From Streptomyces sp. TP-A0356 (lineage in GTDB: Bacteria; Actinomycetota; Actinomycetes; Streptomycetales; Streptomycetaceae), in NCBI RefSeq assembly GCF_001417775.1, contig NZ_BBZJ01000027.1, positions 1 through 64,000 of the forward strand: a DNA stretch of 64,000 bases, given 5' to 3'. Both the position numbers and the translations under genes were made by a program. Below the pieces are notes generated by a model. The model saw nothing but the letters and a program-made list of their open reading frames with translations, ran no database searches and was not told the origin of the DNA. Shown in pieces: positions 24,839 through 33,587 of the stretch (position 1 is the stretch's first letter; each line of letters opens with the position of its first letter).

Positions 24839-25975
24839 ATGACGACCCGTACCCGCAACCACCCGGCCGCCGACCACCGGCCCGGCCCCGCACCCATCAC
24901 CGTCCCGCTGTCCCGCCCCAGCCTCTCCGCCGTCGAACGGTCCTATGTGCACTCCGCCCTGGACGACGGGTGGATCTCCGGCACCGGGGGCATCGTCACC
25001 CGCTTCGAGGACGCCCTGTCCCGGCGGATCGGACGCACCCACACCATCGCCGTGGCCAACGGAACCATGGCCCTCGAACTCGCCCTGCGCGGCCTGGGCA
25101 TCGGCCCCGGCGACGAGGTCGTCGTACCCGCCTTCACCTTCGCCGCCCCGGCGACCACCGTCCTCGCCGTGGGAGCCGTACCCGTACTGGCCGACGTGGA
25201 CCCCGACACCTGGACGCTCTCCCTCCACGCGGTCCGCGCCTGTCTCACCCCGCGCACCAGGGCGGTCATCGCCGTCGACGTGCTCGGCCACCCCGCCGAC
25301 TACGACGGTCTGCGCGATCTGGGCGTTCCGGTGATCCAGGACGCCGCCGAGGCGCACGGCGCCCGCTACCGGGGCAGCCCCGTCGGCGGACAGGCCGACG
25401 TGTCCGTCTTCAGCTTTCACGCCAACAAGGCGATCTCCACGGGCGAGGGCGGCAGCGTCAGCACCAACTCGTCCGAACTCGCCGACCATATGCGGCTGTT
25501 GGCCAACCACGGCATGAGCCCGCAGCAGCCGTATGTGCACGAGGTGGTGGGCCGCAACTTCCGCATGACCAATCTGACCGCCGCCCTGGGCCTCGGCCAG
25601 CTGGACCGCTGGGACGAACTGATCGAGGCCCGCAACGACGTCGCACGCCGCTACCACCAGCGCCTCGACCCCGCGGCGTACGCGCCGCGCCCGGTCGCGC
25701 CCTGGGCCACGTACTCCTGCTGGTTGCACACCGTCACCACGTCTCCCGAGCGGCGGCCTGCCGTCCTCGCCCACCTCCGTGCGCGCGGCATCGACGCCCG
25801 TGCCGTCTGGCCGCCGCTGCACGAGCAGCCGGTGCTCGCCCGGCCAGGCACCGACTGCCCGGTCGCGCGGGACATCGCGCGGCGTGCCTTCTGGCTGCCC
25901 ACCTACGCCGGAATGCCCGACACCGACATCGAACTCGTGGCTGCCGCTCTCGCCGAAGCGACGGTCAGGAAGTGA
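24839..25975 (+). CDS. DegT/DnrJ/EryC1/StrS aminotransferase
   Basis: A 378-residue PLP-dependent sugar aminotransferase. VPAFTFAAPATTVLAVGAVPVLADVD is the conserved entry block, QDAAEAHGARYRG holds the PLP-contacting Asp, and SFHANKAISTGEGG carries the Schiff-base lysine (about K197). NFRMTNLTAALGLGQL is the standard substrate-binding stretch. The pattern is nearest to perosamine-type 4-keto-sugar aminotransferases. It probably installs an amino group on the keto sugar made by the SDR proteins. ATG at 24839 follows GAAGGGGG. Its stop codon overlaps the next start (GTGA), showing translational coupling. Confidence 0.92.
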   Translation: MTTRTRNHPAADHRPGPAPITVPLSRPSLSAVERSYVHSALDDGWISGTGGIVTRFEDALSRRIGRTHTIAVANGTMALELALRGLGIGPGDEVVVPAFTFAAPATTVLAVGAVPVLADVDPDTWTLSLHAVRACLTPRTRAVIAVDVLGHPADYDGLRDLGVPVIQDAAEAHGARYRGSPVGGQADVSVFSFHANKAISTGEGGSVSTNSSELADHMRLLANHGMSPQQPYVHEVVGRNFRMTNLTAALGLGQLDRWDELIEARNDVARRYHQRLDPAAYAPRPVAPWATYSCWLHTVTTSPERRPAVLAHLRARGIDARAVWPPLHEQPVLARPGTDCPVARDIARRAFWLPTYAGMPDTDIELVAAALAEATVRK

Positions 25976-27606
25976 GCGCCACCATGCAGAAGCTGAGCGT
26001 CATCGTCCGGTTCCGGAACGAGGCGGTTCACCTGGGGGCCGTGCTGCGGGCCATCCGTGCGCAGCGCTGCTCGGTACCCGTCGAGGTCGTCGCGGTGGAC
26101 AACGCCTCAACCGACGGCTCCCGGGACATCGCCGAGCCGTACGCCGACACCCTCGTCCAGATCACCGACTACCGGCCGGGCGCGGCCCTCAACCGCTCCA
26201 TCGAGGCCTGCACCGGCGACCACGTCGTCGTCGTGAGCGCCCACGCCATCCCCTCCGACGAGCGCTGGCTGGAGAACCTGATCCGCCCGCTGCGCAGCCC
26301 GGACGTCCTCGGTGTCTACGGCGGGCAGATCTACCCGATCAACGCGAAGTTCCTCGACAAGCGTGACCTGGACATCTTCTCCGACATCCGGCCCCGCACC
26401 GAGACGCGCGACTCCGACTTCTGGAACGCCAACTCCGCCTTCAGCCGCAACTCCTGGGAGAAGCAGCCGTTCGACGAGACGGTCATCGAGCTGGAGGACC
26501 ACCACTGGACCAAGCAGATCCTGCCCGAGGGCAACCGCTGGATCCGTTTCGAGCCCGAGGCCCGCGTCTACCACTACGGCCACGAGACCCGGAACGACCG
26601 GCAGTTCCTCCCGCCCGACGGCGGCACCGCCGACGAGCGGATCCGAGAGGCGGTGCGCGTCCTGGAAGACGAGTTCGTGTCCTGGCCGGCCGCCATGTCC
26701 GCGGGCATGACACTGGGCAGCCTCTGGCAGGATGCGCGGGTCCGGGACACCGTGCCGCTGCTCGGCCGCTATCTGCTGGAGTACTGGGACTTCGACGTGC
26801 GCTGGCGCATGGCCGGAGCCCTCGGCCGACTCGACTACCCGGAGTCGGTTCCGTATCTGGTCCGCGGGCTCGCCGACCCCTCCTTCTACGCTCGTGACGA
26901 ATGCGCCTGGTCGCTGGCCCGGCTCGGTGCGACCGCCGTGCCGGAACTGGTCGCGGCCGTGGACCGGCCCGGCGCGATCCCGGACGAGTCCCTGCCCTTC
27001 GCGGCCCTCGCGCTCGGCCTGTCCGGCACCCCGGAAGGTCGCCGGCGGGCCCTGCGCCTGCTGGAGCGCTGCCTGTCCGACGGCCACCCGGCCACGGCCC
27101 GCGACGCCATCTACTTCCTCGGCGAGATCGGCACCGCCACGGGACGCCCCGCCCTGCTGCGGGCGGTCAGGGAGCGGCTCACGCACGAGGACTACGAGAC
27201 GGCACGCGCCGCCGTCTGGTGCTGGGGCATGCTCGCCGAACACGGCACCGACCGGGAACAGGTCGACGCCGCCGCCGACGATGTCGTCCATGCCTCCCGA
27301 CAGCACCCCGAGGACGTGGTACGGGCGGAGGCGGTCGCGGCGCTGGGCCGCATGGGCCGCGCCCGCCGCAGCACCCCGGCGCTGGCCGAGGTCGACCGTT
27401 GTCTGCGCACCGACGGGGCCGGACGGGTGCGGTACGCGGCGATACAGAGCCTGCGGCTCGCCGCGGCGGCCGGGAACCCCGGTATCGCTGCGGAGGCGGT
27501 CGCGCAGCACACGAGCGACGACGACTTCGGCGTGCTCTTCGAACGCGAGCTGGTGCTCGCGGCCTCCCAGGGCAGGACCACCCAGACCACCCACAACAAG
27601 GAGTGA
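25972..27606 (+). CDS. GT2 glycosyltransferase fused to HEAT repeats
   Basis: A 544-residue two-part protein. Residues about 5-240 are a family 2 glycosyltransferase (LSVIVRFRNEAVHLGAVL, VEVVAVDNASTDGSRDIA, VVSAHAIPSDERWLENL in the DxD position, then FWNANSAFSRNSW and an Asp-Glu/His acceptor block). Residues about 265-530 are HEAT/PBS-like helical repeats (RWRMAGALGRLDYPESVPYLVRGLADPSFYAR... and repeated ALxxL/GxxxA pairs), a protein-interaction scaffold. This combination is unusual. The GTG at 25972 overlaps the upstream stop by four bases; an ATG at 25984 is a good alternative. Confidence 0.85.
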   Translation: MSATMQKLSVIVRFRNEAVHLGAVLRAIRAQRCSVPVEVVAVDNASTDGSRDIAEPYADTLVQITDYRPGAALNRSIEACTGDHVVVVSAHAIPSDERWLENLIRPLRSPDVLGVYGGQIYPINAKFLDKRDLDIFSDIRPRTETRDSDFWNANSAFSRNSWEKQPFDETVIELEDHHWTKQILPEGNRWIRFEPEARVYHYGHETRNDRQFLPPDGGTADERIREAVRVLEDEFVSWPAAMSAGMTLGSLWQDARVRDTVPLLGRYLLEYWDFDVRWRMAGALGRLDYPESVPYLVRGLADPSFYARDECAWSLARLGATAVPELVAAVDRPGAIPDESLPFAALALGLSGTPEGRRRALRLLERCLSDGHPATARDAIYFLGEIGTATGRPALLRAVRERLTHEDYETARAAVWCWGMLAEHGTDREQVDAAADDVVHASRQHPEDVVRAEAVAALGRMGRARRSTPALAEVDRCLRTDGAGRVRYAAIQSLRLAAAAGNPGIAAEAVAQHTSDDDFGVLFERELVLAASQGRTTQTTHNKE

Positions 27607-27611
27607 CGGTC

Positions 27612-28640
27612 ATGCGGGCACTTGTCACCGGCGGAGCCGGGTTCATCGGCTGCAATCTGGCCGCGGCGCTGGTACGCGCCGGCCACGAGGTGGCCGTGGT
27701 GGACAACCTCTCCCGCCGCGGAAGTCTGCGCAACCTCCAGGCGCTGATGGAGGACCCGGTTGCCGCCGAACGGGTCAGCTTCCACCCGGTGGACATCCGC
27801 GACGCCGACGGGCTGGCCGCGGTGATGGCCGAACACCGCCCCGACGCGGTCGCCCATCTGGCCGCCCAGGTCGCGGTCACCGACTCGGTGACGCACCCGA
27901 CGGTGGACTTCGACATCAACGCGCGCGGCACCCTCAACGTGCTGGAGGCGGTACGCAGGCACGCCGCCGACGCCCGCGTGCTGTTCACCTCCACCAACAA
28001 GGTCTACGGCAGCATGGAGCAGCTGCGCACGGAACGGGCCGGAACCCGGCACGTCCTCCCGGACCACCCCGACGGCATCTCCGAGGACTTCCCGACCCTC
28101 GCCGCGACCCCGTACGGCGTCTCCAAACTCACCGCCGACCTGTACGTGCGGGACTACGCGTACACGTACGGGCTGGCCACCACCGTCTTCCGGATGTCGT
28201 GCATCTACGGCAAGTGGCAAAACGGCACCGTGGACCAGGGCTGGGTCAGCTGGCTCGTCAAGTCCGCGCTGCTCGGCAATCCGGTCACCATCTACGGCGA
28301 TGGTCTCCAGGTACGCGACCTGCTCCACGTGGACGACCTCGTCACCGCCATCCTGAGCGTGGTCGCGGACGGGCGCGGCCTCGGCGAGGTTTTCAACATC
28401 GGCGGCGGCCCGGAGTTCTCCCTGTCGGTGTGGGCCGAGTTCGGCGCTCTGCTGGCCGAGCTGACCGAGCGCGAGACACCGGCGACCTACGAAGCCCGGC
28501 GCACCGGGGACCAGGACGTGTACATCAGCGACATCCGCAAGGCCCGGGAGCTGCTCGCCTGGCAGCCCACCCGGGCGCCCCGCGACGGAATCGCCGAGAT
28601 GACCGACTGGCTGCGCCTGGAGCACAAGCTCGGGCGATAG
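27612..28640 (+). CDS. NAD-dependent sugar epimerase (CDP-tyvelose-epimerase-like SDR)
   Basis: A 342-residue extended SDR. LVTGGAGFIGCNLAAALV binds NAD. The FTSTNKVYG block (Asn-Lys before Val-Tyr-Gly) is characteristic of CDP-paratose/tyvelose 2-epimerase relatives rather than GalE. PYGVSKLTADLYVRDYA holds the catalytic Tyr/Lys, and RDLLHVDDLVTAIL the C-terminal substrate loop. The ATG at 27612 has AAGGAG upstream, five bases after the preceding stop. It probably epimerises a nucleotide-activated deoxy- or keto-sugar in this pathway. Confidence 0.88.
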   Translation: MRALVTGGAGFIGCNLAAALVRAGHEVAVVDNLSRRGSLRNLQALMEDPVAAERVSFHPVDIRDADGLAAVMAEHRPDAVAHLAAQVAVTDSVTHPTVDFDINARGTLNVLEAVRRHAADARVLFTSTNKVYGSMEQLRTERAGTRHVLPDHPDGISEDFPTLAATPYGVSKLTADLYVRDYAYTYGLATTVFRMSCIYGKWQNGTVDQGWVSWLVKSALLGNPVTIYGDGLQVRDLLHVDDLVTAILSVVADGRGLGEVFNIGGGPEFSLSVWAEFGALLAELTERETPATYEARRTGDQDVYISDIRKARELLAWQPTRAPRDGIAEMTDWLRLEHKLGR

Positions 28641-28670
28641 CGCCATCCCCCCAGGCCGAAGGGAGCCTTC

Positions 28671-29936
28671 ATGGACGAGGTCGACGTCGTCCTCCTCGCA
28701 CCGCCGTACTACCGGTTCTGCGGCAGCCACAACAACCGTGCCGCTCCGTCACTGACCTATCTCTCGGCCTTCCTGGAGAAGGCCGGCATCTCGCACGTCG
28801 TCTACAACGCCGACCACACGCCCGGCAAGCGGTTCTGGTCGATGAAGTGGATGTTCCAGAACTACCAGCCCTTCGTCGACGCGGTGGACGGCAGGGGGAG
28901 TCTCTACGGCGAAGTCGCCGAGATCGTCATGTCGTTCAACCCCAAGTCCGTCGTCATCCTCGGGGGCGAGCCGCTGATCGCCACCAAGGACTGGGGCAAC
29001 CCGTTCATCGCGGCGCACTACTCCCGGCTGTTCCGCCAGCTCGGCGTGCACACGGTCGGCGTCGGCCACTTCTTCACCCTCGACCGGCAGCGCTTCCAGG
29101 ACGACTTCGACTGCGTGCTCGGCGGTGAGCCCTCCGAGCAGATCGTCGACATCGTGCGCGAGCGGCGCACCGGCTATGTGGCGCCCCGGCCGATCCCGTT
29201 GAACACGGTGCCCAACCTCAGCCGGCTCTACCCGGCCGACCAGCAGACCGACTTCGTCATGACGTCGTTCGGCTGCCGGTTTCCCTGCTCGTTCTGCCTC
29301 GTCCAGCAGTTGTACAGCGAACTCGACGAGCGGGTGCGGTTCGTGGACCTCGACACCGCGGTGGCGGATATCGCCCAGCGCTCCGAGCAGGGCGTGTACC
29401 TCACCGACCTGACGTTCACGTACGCCCCGCGCAAACGGCTCACGGCCCTGACCGAGGCGCTGCGCGAGGCCGGAGTGCAGAAGTCTTACACGATTGACAC
29501 CAGAGTCGACATGATCACCCCGCAGATCGCCGACCAGCTCGCCGAACTGGGCGTCGAACGGGTGAAGATCGGCGTCGAGGGCATCACCCGGGACCTGCTG
29601 AAGTCTTTCAACAAGCGCACCGACCTGCAGAAGATCGAACGCGCCGTGGAGCTGCTGCGCGAACGCGGCATCAAGGTCGTGACCTATCTGCTCATCGGTG
29701 GGGTCACCGAACTCGCGGACTACGAGGCGACACGCGACTACATCGCCAAGCTGCAACCGGAGTTCGTACCCGTGGCCATCTGGGCCTACGACCTGTCCGG
29801 CGACTACCGCTACGACACCCAGTTCTCGCCGCTGCGCCTCAAGGAATGGGGCATCGCCGAAGAGGTCTTCTACCGCTACCTCTCGCTCCAGGAACAGGTC
29901 AACCCCACCGTCGGCGCGATGCTCGATGTCCTGTGA
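28671..29936 (+). CDS. Radical SAM enzyme with B12-binding-like N-domain
   Basis: A 421-residue enzyme. Residues about 1-165 resemble the cobalamin-binding Rossmann domain of class B radical SAM proteins (VDVVLLAPPYYRFCGSHNNRAAPSL, SVVILGGEP, DDFDCVLGGEPSEQIVDI), although a clear DxHxxG base-off motif is not present. The radical SAM core follows, with its cluster ligands in SFGCRFPCSFCLVQQ (Cys202/206/209, CxxxCxxC). VYLTDLTF, KIGVEGIT and VVTYLLIGG mark the barrel strands. It could methylate, epimerise or rearrange an unactivated carbon of the sugar or nucleoside. ATG at 28671 is preceded by GAAGGGAG. It is the most informative gene for product chemistry. Confidence 0.88.
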   Translation: MDEVDVVLLAPPYYRFCGSHNNRAAPSLTYLSAFLEKAGISHVVYNADHTPGKRFWSMKWMFQNYQPFVDAVDGRGSLYGEVAEIVMSFNPKSVVILGGEPLIATKDWGNPFIAAHYSRLFRQLGVHTVGVGHFFTLDRQRFQDDFDCVLGGEPSEQIVDIVRERRTGYVAPRPIPLNTVPNLSRLYPADQQTDFVMTSFGCRFPCSFCLVQQLYSELDERVRFVDLDTAVADIAQRSEQGVYLTDLTFTYAPRKRLTALTEALREAGVQKSYTIDTRVDMITPQIADQLAELGVERVKIGVEGITRDLLKSFNKRTDLQKIERAVELLRERGIKVVTYLLIGGVTELADYEATRDYIAKLQPEFVPVAIWAYDLSGDYRYDTQFSPLRLKEWGIAEEVFYRYLSLQEQVNPTVGAMLDVL

Positions 29937-29998
29937 CCCGAGCCCCCGCGCCGCATTCGGCATCCCTTTCCGCACGGCTCCCGGAGGACCTGTCACCT

Positions 29999-31114
29999 GT
30001 GTCAGACATCCGCATACCCTCCTTCGACTACAGCTTCCGTGAGTCGGATGTCCAGTACATCACCGACGAGATCGGCCGACTCTTCCGTGATCACCGCCAT
30101 CTGACGATGGCTGCGCACGGTGAGGCGCTGGAGGCGGAGTTCGCCGCCCACGCGGGCACCCGGCACGCCGTCTCGGTCGCCAGCGGCACGGCTGCCCTGG
30201 AGATCGCGCTGCGCGCGGTCGGTGTGGCAGGTGGTGAAGTGGTGGTGCCCACCAACACCTTCGGCGCCACCGCCGTGTCCGTGCTGCGGGCTGGCGCCGT
30301 CCCGGTGTTCGCCGACACGGCGGACGACATGTCGGTGAGCGTGGAGGACGTGGCGGCCAAGCTCGGGCCGCGGGTGCGCGCGGTGGTCACCGTGCACATC
30401 GGCGGTCTGGTCTCACCGCACACCGTCGAACTGGCCCGGTTGTGCGAGGAGCGTGGCGTGCCGCTGGTGGAGGACGCGGCCCACGCCGCCGGTGCCTCCT
30501 ACCGGGGCCGCCGGGCCGGCTCCTTCGGCGTCGCCGCCGCCTTCTCGCTGTTCAGCACCAAGGTCATGACCAGCGGCGAAGGCGGGCTCCTGGTCACCGA
30601 CGACGAACGGATCCGCGACACCGCCCGGCTGCTGCGCGACCACGCCAAGAACCCCGACGGGACGATGTCCACGACCGGGTACAACTGGCGCCTGACCGAG
30701 ATGCAGGCGATCGTCGGCCGCACCCAGCTGCGCCGGCTGGACGAGATGATCGAGGGCCGCAACGCGGTCGCTGCGGTGTACGACGAACGGCTGGCCGGCA
30801 TAGAGGGCGTCCGGCTGCTCACCCCGCCTGCCGACGCGGTCCACAACCGCTACAAGTACATCATCGAGCTGGAGCGGCACCGTCCGCAGGACGTGCAGGA
30901 CCAGCTGCGCGACAAGTACGGCGTCGCCCTGGGCGGCTACGTCTACCAGACCCCATGCCATCTTCAGGACGCCTTCCGGGACTACGCCACCGGCCCGTTC
31001 CCCGGCGCCGACCGGATGTGCCCGTCGCACATCTGCCCCCCGATCTACCCCGACATGCCGCTGAACGACGCCGCTCACGTGGCCGACGCCCTGTACGAGG
31101 TGCTCCATGGATGA
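29999..31114 (+). CDS. DegT/DnrJ/EryC1/StrS aminotransferase (second)
   Basis: About 371 residues, the second PLP sugar aminotransferase of the operon. VVPTNTFGATAVSVLRAGAVPVFAD, VEDAAHAAGASYRG and SLFSTKVMTSGEGG (Schiff-base Lys about K188) are all present. YNWRLTEMQAIVGRTQL completes the family pattern. It differs enough from the first copy to have a different substrate. The GTG at 29999 has GGAGG upstream at long spacing; a GTG at 29933 overlapping the previous stop is the alternative start. Its 3' end overlaps the methyltransferase by eight bases. Confidence 0.9.
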   Translation: MSDIRIPSFDYSFRESDVQYITDEIGRLFRDHRHLTMAAHGEALEAEFAAHAGTRHAVSVASGTAALEIALRAVGVAGGEVVVPTNTFGATAVSVLRAGAVPVFADTADDMSVSVEDVAAKLGPRVRAVVTVHIGGLVSPHTVELARLCEERGVPLVEDAAHAAGASYRGRRAGSFGVAAAFSLFSTKVMTSGEGGLLVTDDERIRDTARLLRDHAKNPDGTMSTTGYNWRLTEMQAIVGRTQLRRLDEMIEGRNAVAAVYDERLAGIEGVRLLTPPADAVHNRYKYIIELERHRPQDVQDQLRDKYGVALGGYVYQTPCHLQDAFRDYATGPFPGADRMCPSHICPPIYPDMPLNDAAHVADALYEVLHG

Positions 31115-31805
31115 GATCGTCACGCCCCCCTCACCCCCGGCCGCAAGCGACCGCCCGTCCCGGGAGAAGCTGTTCGGCTGGGTCTACGAGAACAACCAGT
31201 GGGGGCGCTCCCCCGACGGCGACCGGTACTACTCCGACTCCCCCTCGGACCTGACCCGCCCCTACCGCGAGTTCGTCTCCTCCTTCATCCGGGAGCATCC
31301 CGAGATCCACCGGGTGGTGGATCTGGCCTGCGGCGACCACAAGGTGGCGGCGGAGACGGACCTCGGGGACACGCACTACACCGGTGTGGACATCTACGAC
31401 CGGCTGATCGAGCACAACCGCCGACGGTACGGAGACGAGCGGCACGAGTTCCTGGTCGCGGACCTCGTCGAGGACGAGTTGCCCCCGGGCGACCTGTGCT
31501 TGCTGTCGATGGCCCTCTACCTGATGTCCTTCGACGACGTCCGGGCCGTCCTGGCCAAACTGCGGCGGTACCGCTACGTGCTGATCACCGACGGGCAGGC
31601 CGACATCCCGGCCGACCAGCGCCGGAACATCGACAAGCCCACCGGCAAGTACACACCGCGCGACCTGTACGGCAACGGCTTCTATCTGGAGCTGGAGCCA
31701 TTCAACGTGAGCCTGGACGTGGTGCAGGAGTACCGGATTCCCAGCGGGGAGCTGATCAGGACGGTGCTGCTGGAGCACCCCGAGGCACCGCTGACGGGCC
31801 GCTAG
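31107..31805 (+). CDS. SAM-dependent methyltransferase (class I-like)
   Basis: A 232-residue protein. VVDLACGDHKVAAE is a methyltransferase motif-I variant, YTGVDIYDRLIEHNR motif II, and EFLVADLVEDELPPGDLCLLSMALYLM the motif III/IV region. The closing segments (VLITDGQADIPADQRRNID) are unusual. Substrate unknown; a sugar or nucleoside O- or N-methyl transfer fits the operon. The ATG lies inside the last codons of the aminotransferase gene, so the two are translationally coupled. Confidence 0.78.
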   Translation: MDEIVTPPSPPAASDRPSREKLFGWVYENNQWGRSPDGDRYYSDSPSDLTRPYREFVSSFIREHPEIHRVVDLACGDHKVAAETDLGDTHYTGVDIYDRLIEHNRRRYGDERHEFLVADLVEDELPPGDLCLLSMALYLMSFDDVRAVLAKLRRYRYVLITDGQADIPADQRRNIDKPTGKYTPRDLYGNGFYLELEPFNVSLDVVQEYRIPSGELIRTVLLEHPEAPLTGR

Positions 31806-31828
31806 GGACTCAGACGAAGAGGGGATCA

Positions 31829-32764
31829 ATGCACATACTTGTCACGGGGGGCGCGGGATATGTGGGTTCCGCGCTGGTGCCAGTCCTGCTCGACCACGGC
31901 CACCGGGTGCGGGTACTGGACGACCTGTACGCCGGCGGCCAGGGGCTGCTGCCCTGTGTGTCCCGCCCCGGATTCGAGTTCGTCCGGGGCGACGCGTGCG
32001 ACGCGGAGACCGTCTCCGCGGCTCTGGAGGGTGTGGACGCAATCGTCCACCTGGCGGCCGTCGTCGGATATCCGGCATGCCTTCGTGAGCCGGAGCGCGC
32101 AGTGAACACCAACGTCAACGCCACCAAGCTACTGCTCGGCCTGCGCCGGCCCGACCAGCGACTGGTGTTCGCCTCGACCGGAAGCGTCTACGGCGCGATC
32201 CCCTACGAGATCTGCACGGAGACGACGCCCAGCGCACCGCTGAGCCTGTACGGGACGACCAAGCTGGAAGCCGAGCAACTGGTGCTGGAGGCGGGCAACT
32301 GCGTCGTCTACCGCTACGCCACGGCGTTCGGGCCCAGCCCCCGGATGCGCTTCGACCTCCTTCCCAACGACTTCGTGAAGCAGGCGGTGCACCACGGCAG
32401 GATTACGGTCTACGAGGGAGGCTTCCGCCGCACCTTCATCCATGTCCACGACATGGCCCGATCCATCGCCTTCGCCCTCGACTGCTGGGACGCTCTCGCG
32501 GACGACGTCTTCAACATCGGTCACGAGAGCATGAACTGCACCAAGGCGGAGCTCGCCGAGGCCATCGGACGCCTGGTCCCCTTCGAGCTGCGCTTCGAAG
32601 AGGTGGGTACCGACGCGGACCGGCGCGACTACGGAGTCTCGTACGAGAAGATCCGCAGCCGCGGCTTCGTCACCCGGCACACCCTGGACAGCGGGCTGGC
32701 CGAACTCGTCGCCGCGACACGCCTGATGGCGCCCGCGCCCGTCGCGGCGCGGGGAAAGGGCTGA
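31829..32764 (+). CDS. NAD-dependent epimerase/dehydratase (third SDR)
   Basis: A 311-residue extended SDR. ILVTGGAGYVGSALVPVLL binds NAD, FASTGSVYGAIP and LYGTTKLEAEQLVLE give the Ser/Tyr/Lys triad, and GGFRRTFIHVHDMAR the substrate loop. GRDYGVSYEKI-like text near the end is the usual region that precedes the C-terminal helix. It may act as a 4-epimerase, reductase or dehydratase on the activated sugar. The ATG at 31829 has GAAGAGGGG upstream. Confidence 0.88.
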   Translation: MHILVTGGAGYVGSALVPVLLDHGHRVRVLDDLYAGGQGLLPCVSRPGFEFVRGDACDAETVSAALEGVDAIVHLAAVVGYPACLREPERAVNTNVNATKLLLGLRRPDQRLVFASTGSVYGAIPYEICTETTPSAPLSLYGTTKLEAEQLVLEAGNCVVYRYATAFGPSPRMRFDLLPNDFVKQAVHHGRITVYEGGFRRTFIHVHDMARSIAFALDCWDALADDVFNIGHESMNCTKAELAEAIGRLVPFELRFEEVGTDADRRDYGVSYEKIRSRGFVTRHTLDSGLAELVAATRLMAPAPVAARGKG

Positions 32765-32765
32765 C

Positions 32766-33587
32766 ATGGGCGCCCGGCTGTGCCTCGTGGTTCTGGACCA
32801 CGGGCCCGACGAGTTCTTCGACGATCTGGTCCGGGGCATCCGGCGGTTCTGCCCGGATGCGGACGTTCACTGGTACGACTCCGGTCCGGTGGACCGACCG
32901 GCGACCTCCGCGCCCGCGGACGTTCCGCGGCTGGAGTGCAGTCGCCCCCTGACGTACGCCAAGGTCACCCCGTTCTTCTTCGACATGCTGGAGTGGGCGG
33001 CCGACCAGCCCTACGACTACGTCGTCAACGCCGAGTCCGACATGGCGTTCGTCAACGAGGGGTTCGAGGACTTCCTCGCCTCCGCCATGGCCGACCACGA
33101 CTACCTGGCCCCGCGTTTCGTCCGCGGGATACCGAAGACCTCGCGCTGGCGCCCGTACCGCAGTCTCCGCCCCGAACTGCCGGAACTCTTCGAGATCCTC
33201 GGCATCGACCACATGAACGGGGCGTTCAGCCCCGGGCAGGTGTTCACCCCCCGCTACATCCACACGCTGCTCGGCAGCGCCTGCTACCCGCGGCTGCGCG
33301 AGTTCGTCGCACGCAACCAGGAGCTGGGCAAGTCCTTCACGCTGCAGGAGGTGCTGCTGCCCACCCTCCCCGATGTGCTGGGGCTGCGCGCCCGCGACTA
33401 CCCGGCCCATATGACCGCGTACAACCGCTACCGGCCCTACCACGCCGCCTCGTCCGTCGCGAGCGCCCACCGGAGCGGCGATGTTCCCTTCGTCCACCCG
33501 GTTCGGCGCGACCCGGGGCATGCGGCCCGGCGGTTCGTCCGTGCCCTGTACGACGCCCCACACACAGGAAGCGATCGACGCCCGTGA
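32766..33587 (+). CDS. Putative GT-A-type glycosyltransferase
   Basis: A 273-residue protein I recognise only by fold-level features. It starts with a short beta strand (LCLVVLDHGPDEFFDDLV) and has YVVNAESDMAFVNEGFEDFL, where ESD sits in the position of a DxD metal site. HMNGAFSPGQVFTPRYI and a conserved-looking acceptor region follow. Size and layout match small GT-A glycosyltransferases. It begins two bases after the SDR stop and its own stop overlaps the next start by GTGA. Function is inferred largely from context. Confidence 0.6.
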   Translation: MGARLCLVVLDHGPDEFFDDLVRGIRRFCPDADVHWYDSGPVDRPATSAPADVPRLECSRPLTYAKVTPFFFDMLEWAADQPYDYVVNAESDMAFVNEGFEDFLASAMADHDYLAPRFVRGIPKTSRWRPYRSLRPELPELFEILGIDHMNGAFSPGQVFTPRYIHTLLGSACYPRLREFVARNQELGKSFTLQEVLLPTLPDVLGLRARDYPAHMTAYNRYRPYHAASSVASAHRSGDVPFVHPVRRDPGHAARRFVRALYDAPHTGSDRRP

